Origin: CAZNFR01 sp964572225
GTDB lineage: Bacteria; Bacteroidota; Bacteroidia; Bacteroidales; GCA-2748055
Length of the DNA: 7,985 bases
Assembly (NCBI GenBank): GCA_964572225.1
Contig: CAZNFR010000122.1
Span: 1 to 7,985 of the forward strand
Direction: 5' to 3'
Part shown: positions 1-6,507 of the stretch, one piece after another
How positions within the stretch are numbered: the stretch's first letter is position 1
Layout: the number at the start of each line of letters is the position of its first letter
Notes under the pieces: generated by a model
Told to the model about the DNA's origin: nothing
What the model saw: only the letters and a program-made list of their open reading frames with translations
Database searches by the model: none
Program-made: the position numbers and the translations under genes

Positions 1-794
1 ACTACGTAGACAAATTATTATCCTATAGCCTCAGTTTCGATCATATCCTTTATTGTATGGATAATGAAACTGCCGTAACCTCCGAATGGGGCAAATATTG
101 GGCATGTTATATACAAAAGCAAGCTTCTCTGAGAGGGAAAAAGGTACACACTACCGAGATGTGGAACCCTCATGACCTGAGCCATCCTTTCCATGCTGAA
201 ACATTTGATAACCCTGATATTTTCACTTTTGTGGATATTTCCCAGAACAATCATAAATCTTCCGATGAGCATTGGGAAAATGGCTTAAAGCAGCTTGAGA
301 GACTAAAGGCGATCGGGGCTGTAAGACCGGCTAACAACGTTAAAATATATGGGAATGATGGCGGAAGGCATAAAACTACGAGGGATGCTATTGAAAACTT
401 TATTCAAAATGTGCTTATGGGGTGTGCTTCTGCACGTTTTCACCGACCAACCTCAGGCCAGGGTCTGAATGAAATTGTGCAAGCGGTAATTAAAACCATG
501 AGAGAAGTAACCAACAGTACAGATCACTTTAACATGAACCCCGCAAATGAACTTCTGATGGAAAGGAATCCCGGAGAGGCTTATTGCAGGGCCCTTACCG
601 GAAAGTACTATACGATCTACTTTCCGGAAGGAGGTGAAATTGCCATTGATCTCAGTTCTATGAAAAAGGCTGAATTAGTCTGGTATGATGTTTTGACTAA
701 TGAATCACAGGAAGGAGATATAACTCCCACAGAGAATACCAGAATTAAAAGCCCGGGCTCTGGCCACTGGATTGCAGTAATAAATAAGGCTTAA
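1..794 (+). CDS. Glycosidase-like TIM-barrel protein with C-terminal beta-sandwich, 5'-truncated by the window
   Basis: The reading frame is open from the window edge (first whole codon at base 3) to the TAA at 792-794, giving 264 visible residues; the start lies outside, and the ATG at 57 is internal because the conserved block begins before it. What is seen: a strand ending in Asp-Asn-Glu (visible residues 20-22), a second strand ending in Thr-Glu-Met-Trp (51-54), a VDISQNNH stretch, a CASARFHRP segment, and a C-terminal part with YYTIYFPEGG followed by a short beta-rich end finishing GHWIAVI. From memory this pattern matches Bacteroidota and Planctomycetes proteins related to DUF4038 glycosidase-like barrels with a 'collagen-binding 2' type beta-sandwich. 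The two Glu residues sit where retaining glycosidases carry acid/base and nucleophile, but that is inference. Substrate and signal peptide cannot be judged. Its stop overlaps that of the convergent oxidoreductase. Confidence 0.72.
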   Translation, partial: YVDKLLSYSLSFDHILYCMDNETAVTSEWGKYWACYIQKQASLRGKKVHTTEMWNPHDLSHPFHAETFDNPDIFTFVDISQNNHKSSDEHWENGLKQLERLKAIGAVRPANNVKIYGNDGGRHKTTRDAIENFIQNVLMGCASARFHRPTSGQGLNEIVQAVIKTMREVTNSTDHFNMNPANELLMERNPGEAYCRALTGKYYTIYFPEGGEIAIDLSSMKKAELVWYDVLTNESQEGDITPTENTRIKSPGSGHWIAVINKA

Positions 795-1828
795 AGGAGT
801 ATCTCTCTTTTTTCGCGATCCGATCTAAAGGCTGCTTCAATAATACGAATAACCATTGCCGGTTCATGGGGGTCAACTTCAAGGGGCTCCCCGAACCGGA
901 TACAATGGTAGAGGTTGTTGTAAAAGGCAGGATAATTTCCGGGTTCGGTTCTGATCTTTCCCCGGAAATCCAAACCCTTCAGTTGGGTGTTAAGGAGTCC
1001 CCAGTTTTCTTCCAATTCATCACCAAAACCGGGTGCGTCAGGAAGAATTCCTTGTTTCAGTCTTTCCTCCTGTGGATCAATTCCCCATTTGAGAAAAGAA
1101 CCTTGGGTTCCGTGCAATAGGTATCGTGGACCGGGCTCTTTTACCAGGTAACTTCCTTTTAGAGTAACTTTAATTCCTTCATACCGCAATCTTAGATCAT
1201 AATTATCATCAACCCTGGATTCATCTCTGTTCAACCGTAAATCCGCATGCACTCCCGATGGAGATCCAAATAACTGACAGGCCTGATCTATCATGTGAGA
1301 TCCAAGATTATAGAGGGTTCCGGCTCCTTCCTCTTCTTTCCAGGTATTCGGTTGGATAAAATTACGGAACCGGTCAAAATGTGATTCAAATTCAACCAGC
1401 CTTCCAAGCATACCCTCTTCCTTAACCTTTTTAACCGTGAGGAAATCTCCATCCCACCTTCGATTTTGAAATACGGTTAGTACCCGTCCTTTTTTGTCGG
1501 CAAGATCAATGAGCTCTTCTGCCTCCTCATAACTGGAGGTAAAGGGTTTTTCAACCACAACATGCTTCCCGTTTTCAATTGCCTTTCTGGCAAATTCAAA
1601 ATGTAGGTGATCGGGGGTATTCACAACAATTAGCTCAATATCAGTATCACTTATCAGTTCATCATAGGACCGGTATAGCTTTGAGCTTCCGTAATATTCC
1701 CTGCTGTTATTCTTATGTCTCTCTACAATCGCAGTTATTTCAAAACCCGGGTTGACCCTCAAAAGAGGGCCATGAAATACGTATCCTGACATTCCGAATG
1801 AGGCCAATCCGGTCTTTATGGTTTTCAT
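791..1828 (-). CDS. Gfo/Idh/MocA family oxidoreductase, YdgJ/IolW-like
   Basis: A 345-residue protein, full length for cytoplasmic NAD(P)-dependent sugar/polyol dehydrogenases of the Gfo/Idh/MocA family, without a signal peptide. Visible: an N-terminal Rossmann fold with the variant dinucleotide loop FGMSGYVFHGPLL (residues 11-23), the family EKP motif (93-95), the block FQNRRWDGDF (120-129), and the substrate-side motif GTLYNLGSHMIDQA (170-183), with His178 and Asp181 in the usual catalytic positions. The C-terminal part has HGTQGSFLKWG, DPQEERLKQG and PGNYPAFY, all shared with E. coli YdgJ and, to a lesser extent, B. subtilis IolW (NADP-dependent scyllo-inositol dehydrogenase) as I recall them. 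Inositol or a similar polyol is therefore a possible substrate, but this is inference. The ATG at 1826-1828 fits the family N-terminus exactly. A TATATTTG element lies 41 bases upstream. It is transcribed convergently with the glycosidase-like gene and shares TTAA with it. Confidence 0.93.
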   Translation of the reverse strand: MKTIKTGLASFGMSGYVFHGPLLRVNPGFEITAIVERHKNNSREYYGSSKLYRSYDELISDTDIELIVVNTPDHLHFEFARKAIENGKHVVVEKPFTSSYEEAEELIDLADKKGRVLTVFQNRRWDGDFLTVKKVKEEGMLGRLVEFESHFDRFRNFIQPNTWKEEEGAGTLYNLGSHMIDQACQLFGSPSGVHADLRLNRDESRVDDNYDLRLRYEGIKVTLKGSYLVKEPGPRYLLHGTQGSFLKWGIDPQEERLKQGILPDAPGFGDELEENWGLLNTQLKGLDFRGKIRTEPGNYPAFYNNLYHCIRFGEPLEVDPHEPAMVIRIIEAAFRSDREKREILL

Positions 1829-1868
1829 AATCCTGGATTTAGATATTTTTTTTAATTTTATTCGTTCG

Positions 1869-1876
1869 CAAATATA
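1869..1876 (-). promoter_or_regulatory. Bacteroidota-type -7 promoter element for the YdgJ-like gene
   Basis: Read on the minus strand this octamer is TATATTTG, a perfect match to the Bacteroidota primary-sigma -7 consensus TAnnTTTG. It lies 41 to 48 bases upstream of the oxidoreductase ATG, which would leave a leader of roughly 35 bases. No TTG is present at the expected -33 distance, so the upstream half is weak. The gap is divergent, so a promoter for the apbE-like gene should also be here; on the plus strand the best near match is TAATTTTA at 1853-1860 (one mismatch), which I do not count as a firm call. Confidence 0.55.
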
Positions 1877-1885
1877 GAAAAATCA

Positions 1886-2797
1886 ATGGGTTTAGACTAT
1901 AAAGAAACGGCTTACAGAAATTTTCCTTCCATGGGCACACGCATGGATATGGTTTTTCCGGAAACCGGCAATGAACTGGCAGATGTACTTTACCTTGAAA
2001 TCCGAAACGAGTGTAAAAGGATAGAAAATGCCTTAAGTATTTATGAAGAGGATTCCCTCTTTTCCAGAATTAATATGTCTGCCGGAAAGTCATTCACTCC
2101 AATGGAAAAAGAGTGGTCCGACCTTTTTTCAAAATTGGTTCAGGCAAACAGGCAAACGAAAGGATACTTTGACTTTACAATCGGTGCATTTAATCCCGAT
2201 CCTTTATTAATCCACTTGAAAAAATATCCTGTATTGAAAGGAATGGAATACCTGGAATTTGACCATTCAGAGAAGGGGATAAGAATAACTACTCCCGGCA
2301 TGTTAATCGATTCGGGAAGCTTTGGAAAAGGTTATGCTCTCGACCGAACCTGGGAAATCCTAAAAAGGTACGAGATTGAAAATGCCTTTCTTAGCTTTGG
2401 AGAAAGCTCTATATTATGTCTGGGAAAACACCCTGCAGGAAACTCCTGGAAGGTCGGTATTGTTGATATATTTCAAGGGGATAGGACCGTTCATACTTTC
2501 ATGGCAAATGACAAATCCATTTCAATATCAGGAAATTCTCCTAATAATCGCAAAAAATACCCGGATGGACATATTGTTGACCCCAAATCGGGAGTAATTA
2601 TTTCGGAATATTTCACTTGTGCAGTTATAGGGGAAGGATGCATGGACTCTGAAATATTATCAACAGCCATATCTATATGTCCCGGGGAGGAAATACAAGA
2701 TATTTTAGCTAATTTTGGAAACTACAAGGCGGTGAAAATTCGTTATTCCGATAACGAGGAACCTCAAATTGAACAATATAATTCCTTTGATGAATAA
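1886..2797 (+). CDS. apbE: ApbE-like FAD:protein FMN transferase, divergent, cytoplasmic form
   Basis: A 303-residue protein of normal ApbE length. ApbE enzymes use FAD to attach FMN covalently to a Thr/Ser of target flavoproteins. Motifs in order: Met-Gly-Thr (16-18), ENALSIYEEDS (47-57), GYFDFTIGAF (93-102), IDSGSFGKGYALD (141-153, equivalent to the family's iDlGGiaKGyaxD), SFGESSILCLG (170-180), SISGN (213-217), HIVDPKSG (229-236) and DSEILSTA (254-261). Two deviations are visible: the usual Gly-Gly-[Asn/Asp] reads Gly-Glu-Ser (172-174), and the terminal metal-site Asp of the A-D-x-x-[ST]-T motif aligns with Glu256, with Thr260 kept. There is no signal peptide or lipobox, although many ApbE proteins act outside the cytoplasm. 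The ATG at 1886 has no Shine-Dalgarno sequence, only A-rich DNA, as is usual here; the MGT motif close behind supports the start. It is followed after five bases by the Tat-exported oxidoreductase, so the two form an operon. Activity could be altered. Confidence 0.85.
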   Translation: MGLDYKETAYRNFPSMGTRMDMVFPETGNELADVLYLEIRNECKRIENALSIYEEDSLFSRINMSAGKSFTPMEKEWSDLFSKLVQANRQTKGYFDFTIGAFNPDPLLIHLKKYPVLKGMEYLEFDHSEKGIRITTPGMLIDSGSFGKGYALDRTWEILKRYEIENAFLSFGESSILCLGKHPAGNSWKVGIVDIFQGDRTVHTFMANDKSISISGNSPNNRKKYPDGHIVDPKSGVIISEYFTCAVIGEGCMDSEILSTAISICPGEEIQDILANFGNYKAVKIRYSDNEEPQIEQYNSFDE

Positions 2798-2802
2798 CAA
2801 AA

Positions 2803-4056
2803 ATGAGCGATTTTAACAGAACAAACCGTAGAGATTTTATAAAAACCTTTTCCCTTTTAGCAGGTTCTTCCATGCTGGTGTCAGGAATGCCCTGGTTAAA
2901 AACTGCCATGGCACAGGAGGGACTCAGGCCGATCAAGGTTGGGATAATTGGCGTGGGATCCAGGGGCTCCTTATTACTGATTCATCTCAAAAACATTCCG
3001 GATATTGATATTAGTTGTTTCTGTGATAGTTACGAACCACATTTCCAACGTACCAGAGAAACTCTTCCTAATGCAAATGGCTATTACGATTACCTGGAAA
3101 TGCTGGAAAAGGAAGACCTGGATGCAGTAGTAATTGCAACACCGCTTCATGAACATCCTAAAATGACCATTGATGCCCTCGATGCGGGGATCCATGTTTT
3201 TTGTGAAAAAAGCATGGCGAGAACCATAGAGGAATGTAATGCCATGGTTGAAGCACAACAAAGAAATAATAAAATCCTCATGTTAGGCCACCAAAGAATG
3301 TTCAGTTTGAAGTATCAGCAGGCATACAGGATGATATCGGAGGGTAAACTGGGGAAAATCACACAGATAAGGGCATACTGGCACAGAAATAATGACTGGA
3401 GAAGGAATGTCCCTTCACCCGAACTTGAACGATTCATAAACTGGCGATTATACCATGATTATTCTCTGGGATTAATGACCGAACTGGCTTCGCACCAGAT
3501 ACAGGTTGCGAATCAAATTCTTAAGGAGGTTCCCATAGAAGTCTGGGGAGCAGGGAGTATCAATCACTGGAAAGATGGGAGGGAAGTTTTCGACAATGTT
3601 AATCTGGTTTACAAATATCCCGGAGACACTCACCTGGTCTATGACTCCATGATATCCAACAAACATTATGGTTTGGAGGAACAGATAATGGGTCCCCTGG
3701 GAACAATGGAACTGGAGGCAGGGAAAATGTGGGATGAATTTCCACCACCCGCACCCGGGATACTGCAATTAATCAATCACCTTGAGCATAAGTTCTTCGA
3801 TACCATCCCGATTGGAGGTGCCAGTTGGGTTCCCGATGAGGCCACAAGCAGGAAAGGAACATACATTATTGATGAGGTGCTGGAAGACGATGGTACGCGT
3901 ATGTTGATTGAAGCCTTTATCTCCTATGCACGGGACAATATTATCGACCTGGAGTTAACCAGGCAGGGTCTGTATGCCAGTGTGGCAGCCGTTATGGGGT
4001 TTGAGGCTATCCATCAGAACAGAGTTGTTGGCTGGCCTCAGGAATTGGCACTTTGA
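2803..4056 (+). CDS. Tat-exported Gfo/Idh/MocA family oxidoreductase
   Basis: A 417-residue protein with a twin-arginine signal: Arg9-Arg10 in NRRDFIKTF, a hydrophobic stretch, and a likely cleavage after Ala37 (AMA|Q). The mature part starts with a Rossmann fold, IKVGIIGVGSRGS (44-56, Gly50-x-Gly52-x-x-Gly55). Then come VIATPLHEH (110-118), CEKSMA (134-139, where the family usually has Glu-Lys-Pro), GHQRMF (162-167), WHRNNDWRR (193-201) and TELASHQIQVANQIL (226-240), whose His231 is the candidate catalytic residue. The C-terminal part carries DGREVFDNVNL. This is a recognisable Tat-signal subgroup widespread in Bacteroidota and Verrucomicrobia; relatives include GH109 NAD-dependent glycosidases, so it may be a redox enzyme or a redox-assisted glycoside-cleaving enzyme. 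The cofactor is probably bound before folded export through Tat. Its start lies five bases after the apbE-like stop. The substrate is unknown. Confidence 0.9.
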   Translation: MSDFNRTNRRDFIKTFSLLAGSSMLVSGMPWLKTAMAQEGLRPIKVGIIGVGSRGSLLLIHLKNIPDIDISCFCDSYEPHFQRTRETLPNANGYYDYLEMLEKEDLDAVVIATPLHEHPKMTIDALDAGIHVFCEKSMARTIEECNAMVEAQQRNNKILMLGHQRMFSLKYQQAYRMISEGKLGKITQIRAYWHRNNDWRRNVPSPELERFINWRLYHDYSLGLMTELASHQIQVANQILKEVPIEVWGAGSINHWKDGREVFDNVNLVYKYPGDTHLVYDSMISNKHYGLEEQIMGPLGTMELEAGKMWDEFPPPAPGILQLINHLEHKFFDTIPIGGASWVPDEATSRKGTYIIDEVLEDDGTRMLIEAFISYARDNIIDLELTRQGLYASVAAVMGFEAIHQNRVVGWPQELAL

Positions 4057-4109
4057 GAACGTTAAATTTACGGTATTTAAATCTTAAATAAAACTTAAGT
4101 AATAGATTG

Positions 4110-4355
4110 ATGAAAGACACTACCATTACTGCAAGCCGCAAAAAAAGAGAACTTATCATTCTGTTGATTTCTTTTCTTGTGGCATTTTTTATGAATGTTT
4201 ACGCAATTTTAAGATATCAAAGACCGCTTTCAGAACTATTTACCCAATTAAATGTTGTTTTACTGTTAACCTTGATAGTATATGCCCTAATTGCATTTTT
4301 AAGAATGATTTGGTGGCTTTTTACAAAATTGTATAAATCACTGGTAAAAAACTGA
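4110..4355 (+). CDS. Small protein with two membrane segments, unknown function
   Basis: An 81-residue protein starting at the ATG at 4110; a TTG three bases earlier in the same frame is the alternative start but is less likely. A short basic N-terminus with SRKKREL precedes a first hydrophobic segment (about residues 14-34, ending in NVYAIL). A short loop (RYQRPLSELFTQL) leads to a second segment (about 47-67, ending RMIWWLF), followed by a basic tail. The basic ends suggest both termini face the cytoplasm. I do not recognise a characterised family; similar short two-helix proteins occur in Bacteroidota. It lies 53 bases after the Tat oxidoreductase and 28 bases before the phosphatase, on the same strand, so it may be transcribed with either. 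Biased hydrophobic composition and conserved-looking WW/RYQRP features argue for a real gene, but there is no sequence evidence for its role. Confidence 0.72.
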   Translation: MKDTTITASRKKRELIILLISFLVAFFMNVYAILRYQRPLSELFTQLNVVLLLTLIVYALIAFLRMIWWLFTKLYKSLVKN

Positions 4356-4383
4356 AATCTAAACCTTTTAACTTTATAAAGAA

Positions 4384-5484
4384 ATGAAAAACCTATTCAA
4401 CCCTGCCATGCTTCCCGGAGCAATAATTCTGCTTCTACTGGTTTCCTGCTCCAGTCCTGCTCTTAAACCTGAGGAAAAATCCATAGAGCCCAAAAACATT
4501 ATCCTGGTTATTGGTGATGGTATGGGTTTCGCTCATCTAAAGGCAGCCATCTCCAAATCTGAAAAGCCCCTGGCAATGGAAAGTGCGGAATTTTCAGGTA
4601 TTTGTAAAACAGGATCCCTAACCCATAAAATTACCGATTCTGCAGCCGCCGGGACGGCCATCGCTACCGGTAAAAAAACTAAAAACGGGATTATAGGACA
4701 GGATACACTCGGAAATCCGTTTGAAACCATTCTGGAAATTGCAGAAAAACACGGATTGACAACCGGATTAGTGTCAACCAGTAGCATTACCCATGCCACA
4801 CCGGCTTCTTTTATTGCCCATGAGGAAAGTAGAAATTCGTATGAAGCAATTGCAGCCGATTTTCTTGATGTGGATATAGATGTATTTATCGGTGGAGGAT
4901 TGGATAATTTCAAGAACAGAGAAGATGGAAGGGATCTCACCGCAGATCTCCGTGAAAAAGGATATACCGTAGCTACTAATCTCGATGAGCTTAATTCCGC
5001 TAATACCGGCAAATTGGCAGGTTTGATCGCTGAGGGGCATATGCCACCTGCGAGCGAAGGAAGAAATGATATTCTTGTCAAATCAACCGCAAAAGCCATT
5101 GATATCTTAAGCAAAAATGAGAAAGGTTTCTTTTTAATGGTTGAAGCCTCCCAAATAGACTGGGGCGGACACGCAAATAATATTGATTATGTGTTGGGAG
5201 AGACCATGGATATGGATGAAACCGTTGCAAAAATTCTTGATTTTGCTAAAAGTAATGGCGAAACTTTAGTGGTGGTAACCTCCGATCATGAAACAGGAGG
5301 ATTAACCCTGCCTGCCTCAGAGGATGATTATAACGCACTTGAATACCATTTTTCAACGGGCGACCATTCCGCGGCCATGGTACCTGTGTTATCCTGGGGT
5401 CCCGGAGCTGAACATTTTAGCGGAATCATGGATAATACCGACTTTTTCCCCCGTTTCATGACTTTGTATGGATTTGAAAAGTAA
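4384..5484 (+). CDS. phoA: Alkaline phosphatase lipoprotein, PhoA family
   Basis: A 366-residue phosphomonoesterase of the two-zinc alkaline phosphatase family, anchored as a lipoprotein: a hydrophobic segment ending LVSC with lipidated Cys22. Active-site residues can be matched to E. coli PhoA: Asp45 in GDGMG (D51), nucleophile Ser86 in TDSAAAGTA (S102), Thr139 (T155), Arg150 in EESRNSY (R166), Glu254, Asp259 and His263 in EASQIDWGGH (E322, D327, H331), Asp301-His302 in SDHETGG (D369, H370) and His328 in STGDHS (H412). Two second-shell positions differ from E. coli: His137 replaces D153 and Trp260 replaces K328, as in several Bacillus, marine and animal enzymes. The protein is shorter than the E. 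coli mature enzyme plus signal (471). The region after the Cys has no clear surface-export signal (CSSPAL), so periplasmic-side anchoring is more likely than surface display. It overlaps the next lipoprotein gene by 17 bases. No Pho-type operator was recognised upstream. Confidence 0.95.
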   Translation: MKNLFNPAMLPGAIILLLLVSCSSPALKPEEKSIEPKNIILVIGDGMGFAHLKAAISKSEKPLAMESAEFSGICKTGSLTHKITDSAAAGTAIATGKKTKNGIIGQDTLGNPFETILEIAEKHGLTTGLVSTSSITHATPASFIAHEESRNSYEAIAADFLDVDIDVFIGGGLDNFKNREDGRDLTADLREKGYTVATNLDELNSANTGKLAGLIAEGHMPPASEGRNDILVKSTAKAIDILSKNEKGFFLMVEASQIDWGGHANNIDYVLGETMDMDETVAKILDFAKSNGETLVVVTSDHETGGLTLPASEDDYNALEYHFSTGDHSAAMVPVLSWGPGAEHFSGIMDNTDFFPRFMTLYGFEK

Positions 5485-6364
5485 AGGAAAGGAAGCCCGC
5501 ATCGTTTTTGTGGTGTTTATGATTTCCTTTTTCACCTCATGTACTTCAACTAAATATTTTTCCGAAAGCCGGGTCAAACCTGGAAAAGTGAAAAGGCTTG
5601 CACACCTGGATCTGCGGCTCAATGAAACCTCGGGCCTCGAATTTTATAATGATAGCCTTATTTCTTTTAATGATAGCGGGGGAGGCCCTGAATTATTTAT
5701 TTTTCCTGCAGGGGAACCAGAAAATCCAAGAACCATTTTCTTAAAATCTGCCGTCAATGTTGACTGGGAAGATATAGCAGCAGATTCTTCCTGGCTTTAC
5801 GTTGGTGATTTTGGAAATAATTCAGGCCAAAGAGACACTCTTAGCATCTATCGAATACCTCTTTCCGATATTATTTCAGGAAAGGACACCCTTTCCCCAC
5901 AGGTTATAAGCTTTAATTTCCAGGAAAAGACACCCGAACACAAAACATACAGGAATCCTTTTGATTGTGAATCTATGTTTGTCTTTCAGGATACGGTCTG
6001 GATACTGACCAAAAACTGGACAGACCGTAGTTCATGGGTTTACCATATGCCGGCAAAACCCGGCCATCATTCCGTTTCGGTTTTTCAAAAGTTATATCCC
6101 GATATTCTGATTACGGGTGCAGACTTTATTCCCGATAAGTCCTTGTTAGTCCTTTCAGGATACCGAAATTTCCGACCTTTCCTTGTAAATTACCAAAAGT
6201 CAGGAAACAGCTTTTCAATTATTTCAGTTACCCGTTTCGGACGAAAAAGAGGACTTCAAACAGAAGGAATTGTTTTTGATCCGGGCAGTAGTACATTGTT
6301 TATTAGTCACGAAAAAAGTAGCCGCAGACAGGGTTTATACAAACTATACCTGAATGTGCAGTAG
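5468..6364 (+). CDS. Beta-propeller lipoprotein of unknown function
   Basis: A 298-residue exported protein. The N-terminus is basic, then hydrophobic (RIVFVVFMISFFTSC), with a lipobox-like end at Cys25 (Phe-Thr-Ser-Cys, where the first position is usually Leu). The mature part shows repeated strand-turn blocks that resemble a propeller: NETSGLEF, FNDSGGG, DWEDIAAD, GDFGNNSG, IYRIP, DCESM, ITGADFIPD, LVLSGY, QTEGIVFD and LFISHE. The NETSGL / NDSG / DWEDIA / GD.GNN set is, from memory, a recurrent pattern in Bacteroidota proteins related to SdiA-regulated or NHL-like propellers; the acidic and Asn-rich turns could bind a metal, but this is inference. The chosen ATG lies inside the phosphatase gene, 17 bases before its end, in another frame; the next ATG (5519) would leave too short a signal peptide. 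The overlap implies translational coupling to the phosphatase. No enzyme activity can be assigned. Confidence 0.85.
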   Translation: MDLKSKGKEARIVFVVFMISFFTSCTSTKYFSESRVKPGKVKRLAHLDLRLNETSGLEFYNDSLISFNDSGGGPELFIFPAGEPENPRTIFLKSAVNVDWEDIAADSSWLYVGDFGNNSGQRDTLSIYRIPLSDIISGKDTLSPQVISFNFQEKTPEHKTYRNPFDCESMFVFQDTVWILTKNWTDRSSWVYHMPAKPGHHSVSVFQKLYPDILITGADFIPDKSLLVLSGYRNFRPFLVNYQKSGNSFSIISVTRFGRKRGLQTEGIVFDPGSSTLFISHEKSSRRQGLYKLYLNVQ

Positions 6365-6507
6365 AAAGGTAAAAAGTAAATCCCCTAATATACTTAGGCA
6401 TTCTCTGTAATCGTTTATTAAGTTAGCCTTATTAGCCGATCCCTCTGAGAAATAAGGATTCATTTTAACAAAAAAATAGTAACTTGTAAAGTACCCTATA
6501 CCTAATT
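6365..6507. other. AT-rich intergenic region, 143 bases
   Basis: This is the longest gap in the window. It separates the propeller lipoprotein from the PorE-like gene, so it probably holds a transcript end and a new promoter. It contains a five-base-stem hairpin (CCTAA/TTAGG around 6384-6398), a seven-base inverted repeat (listed separately) and the AT-rich block 6462-6490. A TAACTTG near 6479 is one base short of the TAnnTTTG -7 consensus and is not a convincing promoter. No short coding frame or RNA gene was recognised. Confidence 0.6.
6427..6457 (+). terminator. Inverted repeat, possible weak terminator
   Basis: CCTTATT (6427-6433) and AATAAGG (6451-6457) are perfect reverse complements, separated by a 17-base loop. 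The stem is short and AT-rich, the loop is long, and the downstream ATTCATTTT is only a poor T-tract. It lies 62 bases after the propeller-lipoprotein stop and could help end that transcript, or could be an operator for the next gene. The stem may also be chance in AT-rich DNA. Confidence 0.25.

Noticed and set aside
866..1120. An 84-codon plus-strand frame opposite the YdgJ-like gene
   Set aside because: It is antisense to conserved C-terminal blocks of the oxidoreductase and has no start signal or domain.
4093..4100. Palindrome ACTTAAGT ahead of the small membrane protein gene, considered as an operator
   Set aside because: An eight-base AT-rich palindrome is expected by chance in such DNA, and there is no second copy nearby.
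4533..5114. A 193-codon open frame on the minus strand, opposite the alkaline phosphatase gene
   Set aside because: It lies wholly antisense to a gene with a complete set of catalytic motifs; its translation is Ser/Pro/Val-rich with no recognisable domain, as expected from a mirror frame.
6384..6398. CCTAA/TTAGG hairpin after the propeller lipoprotein, considered as an intrinsic terminator
   Set aside because: The five-base AT-rich stem is not followed by a T-tract, so it is too weak to call.
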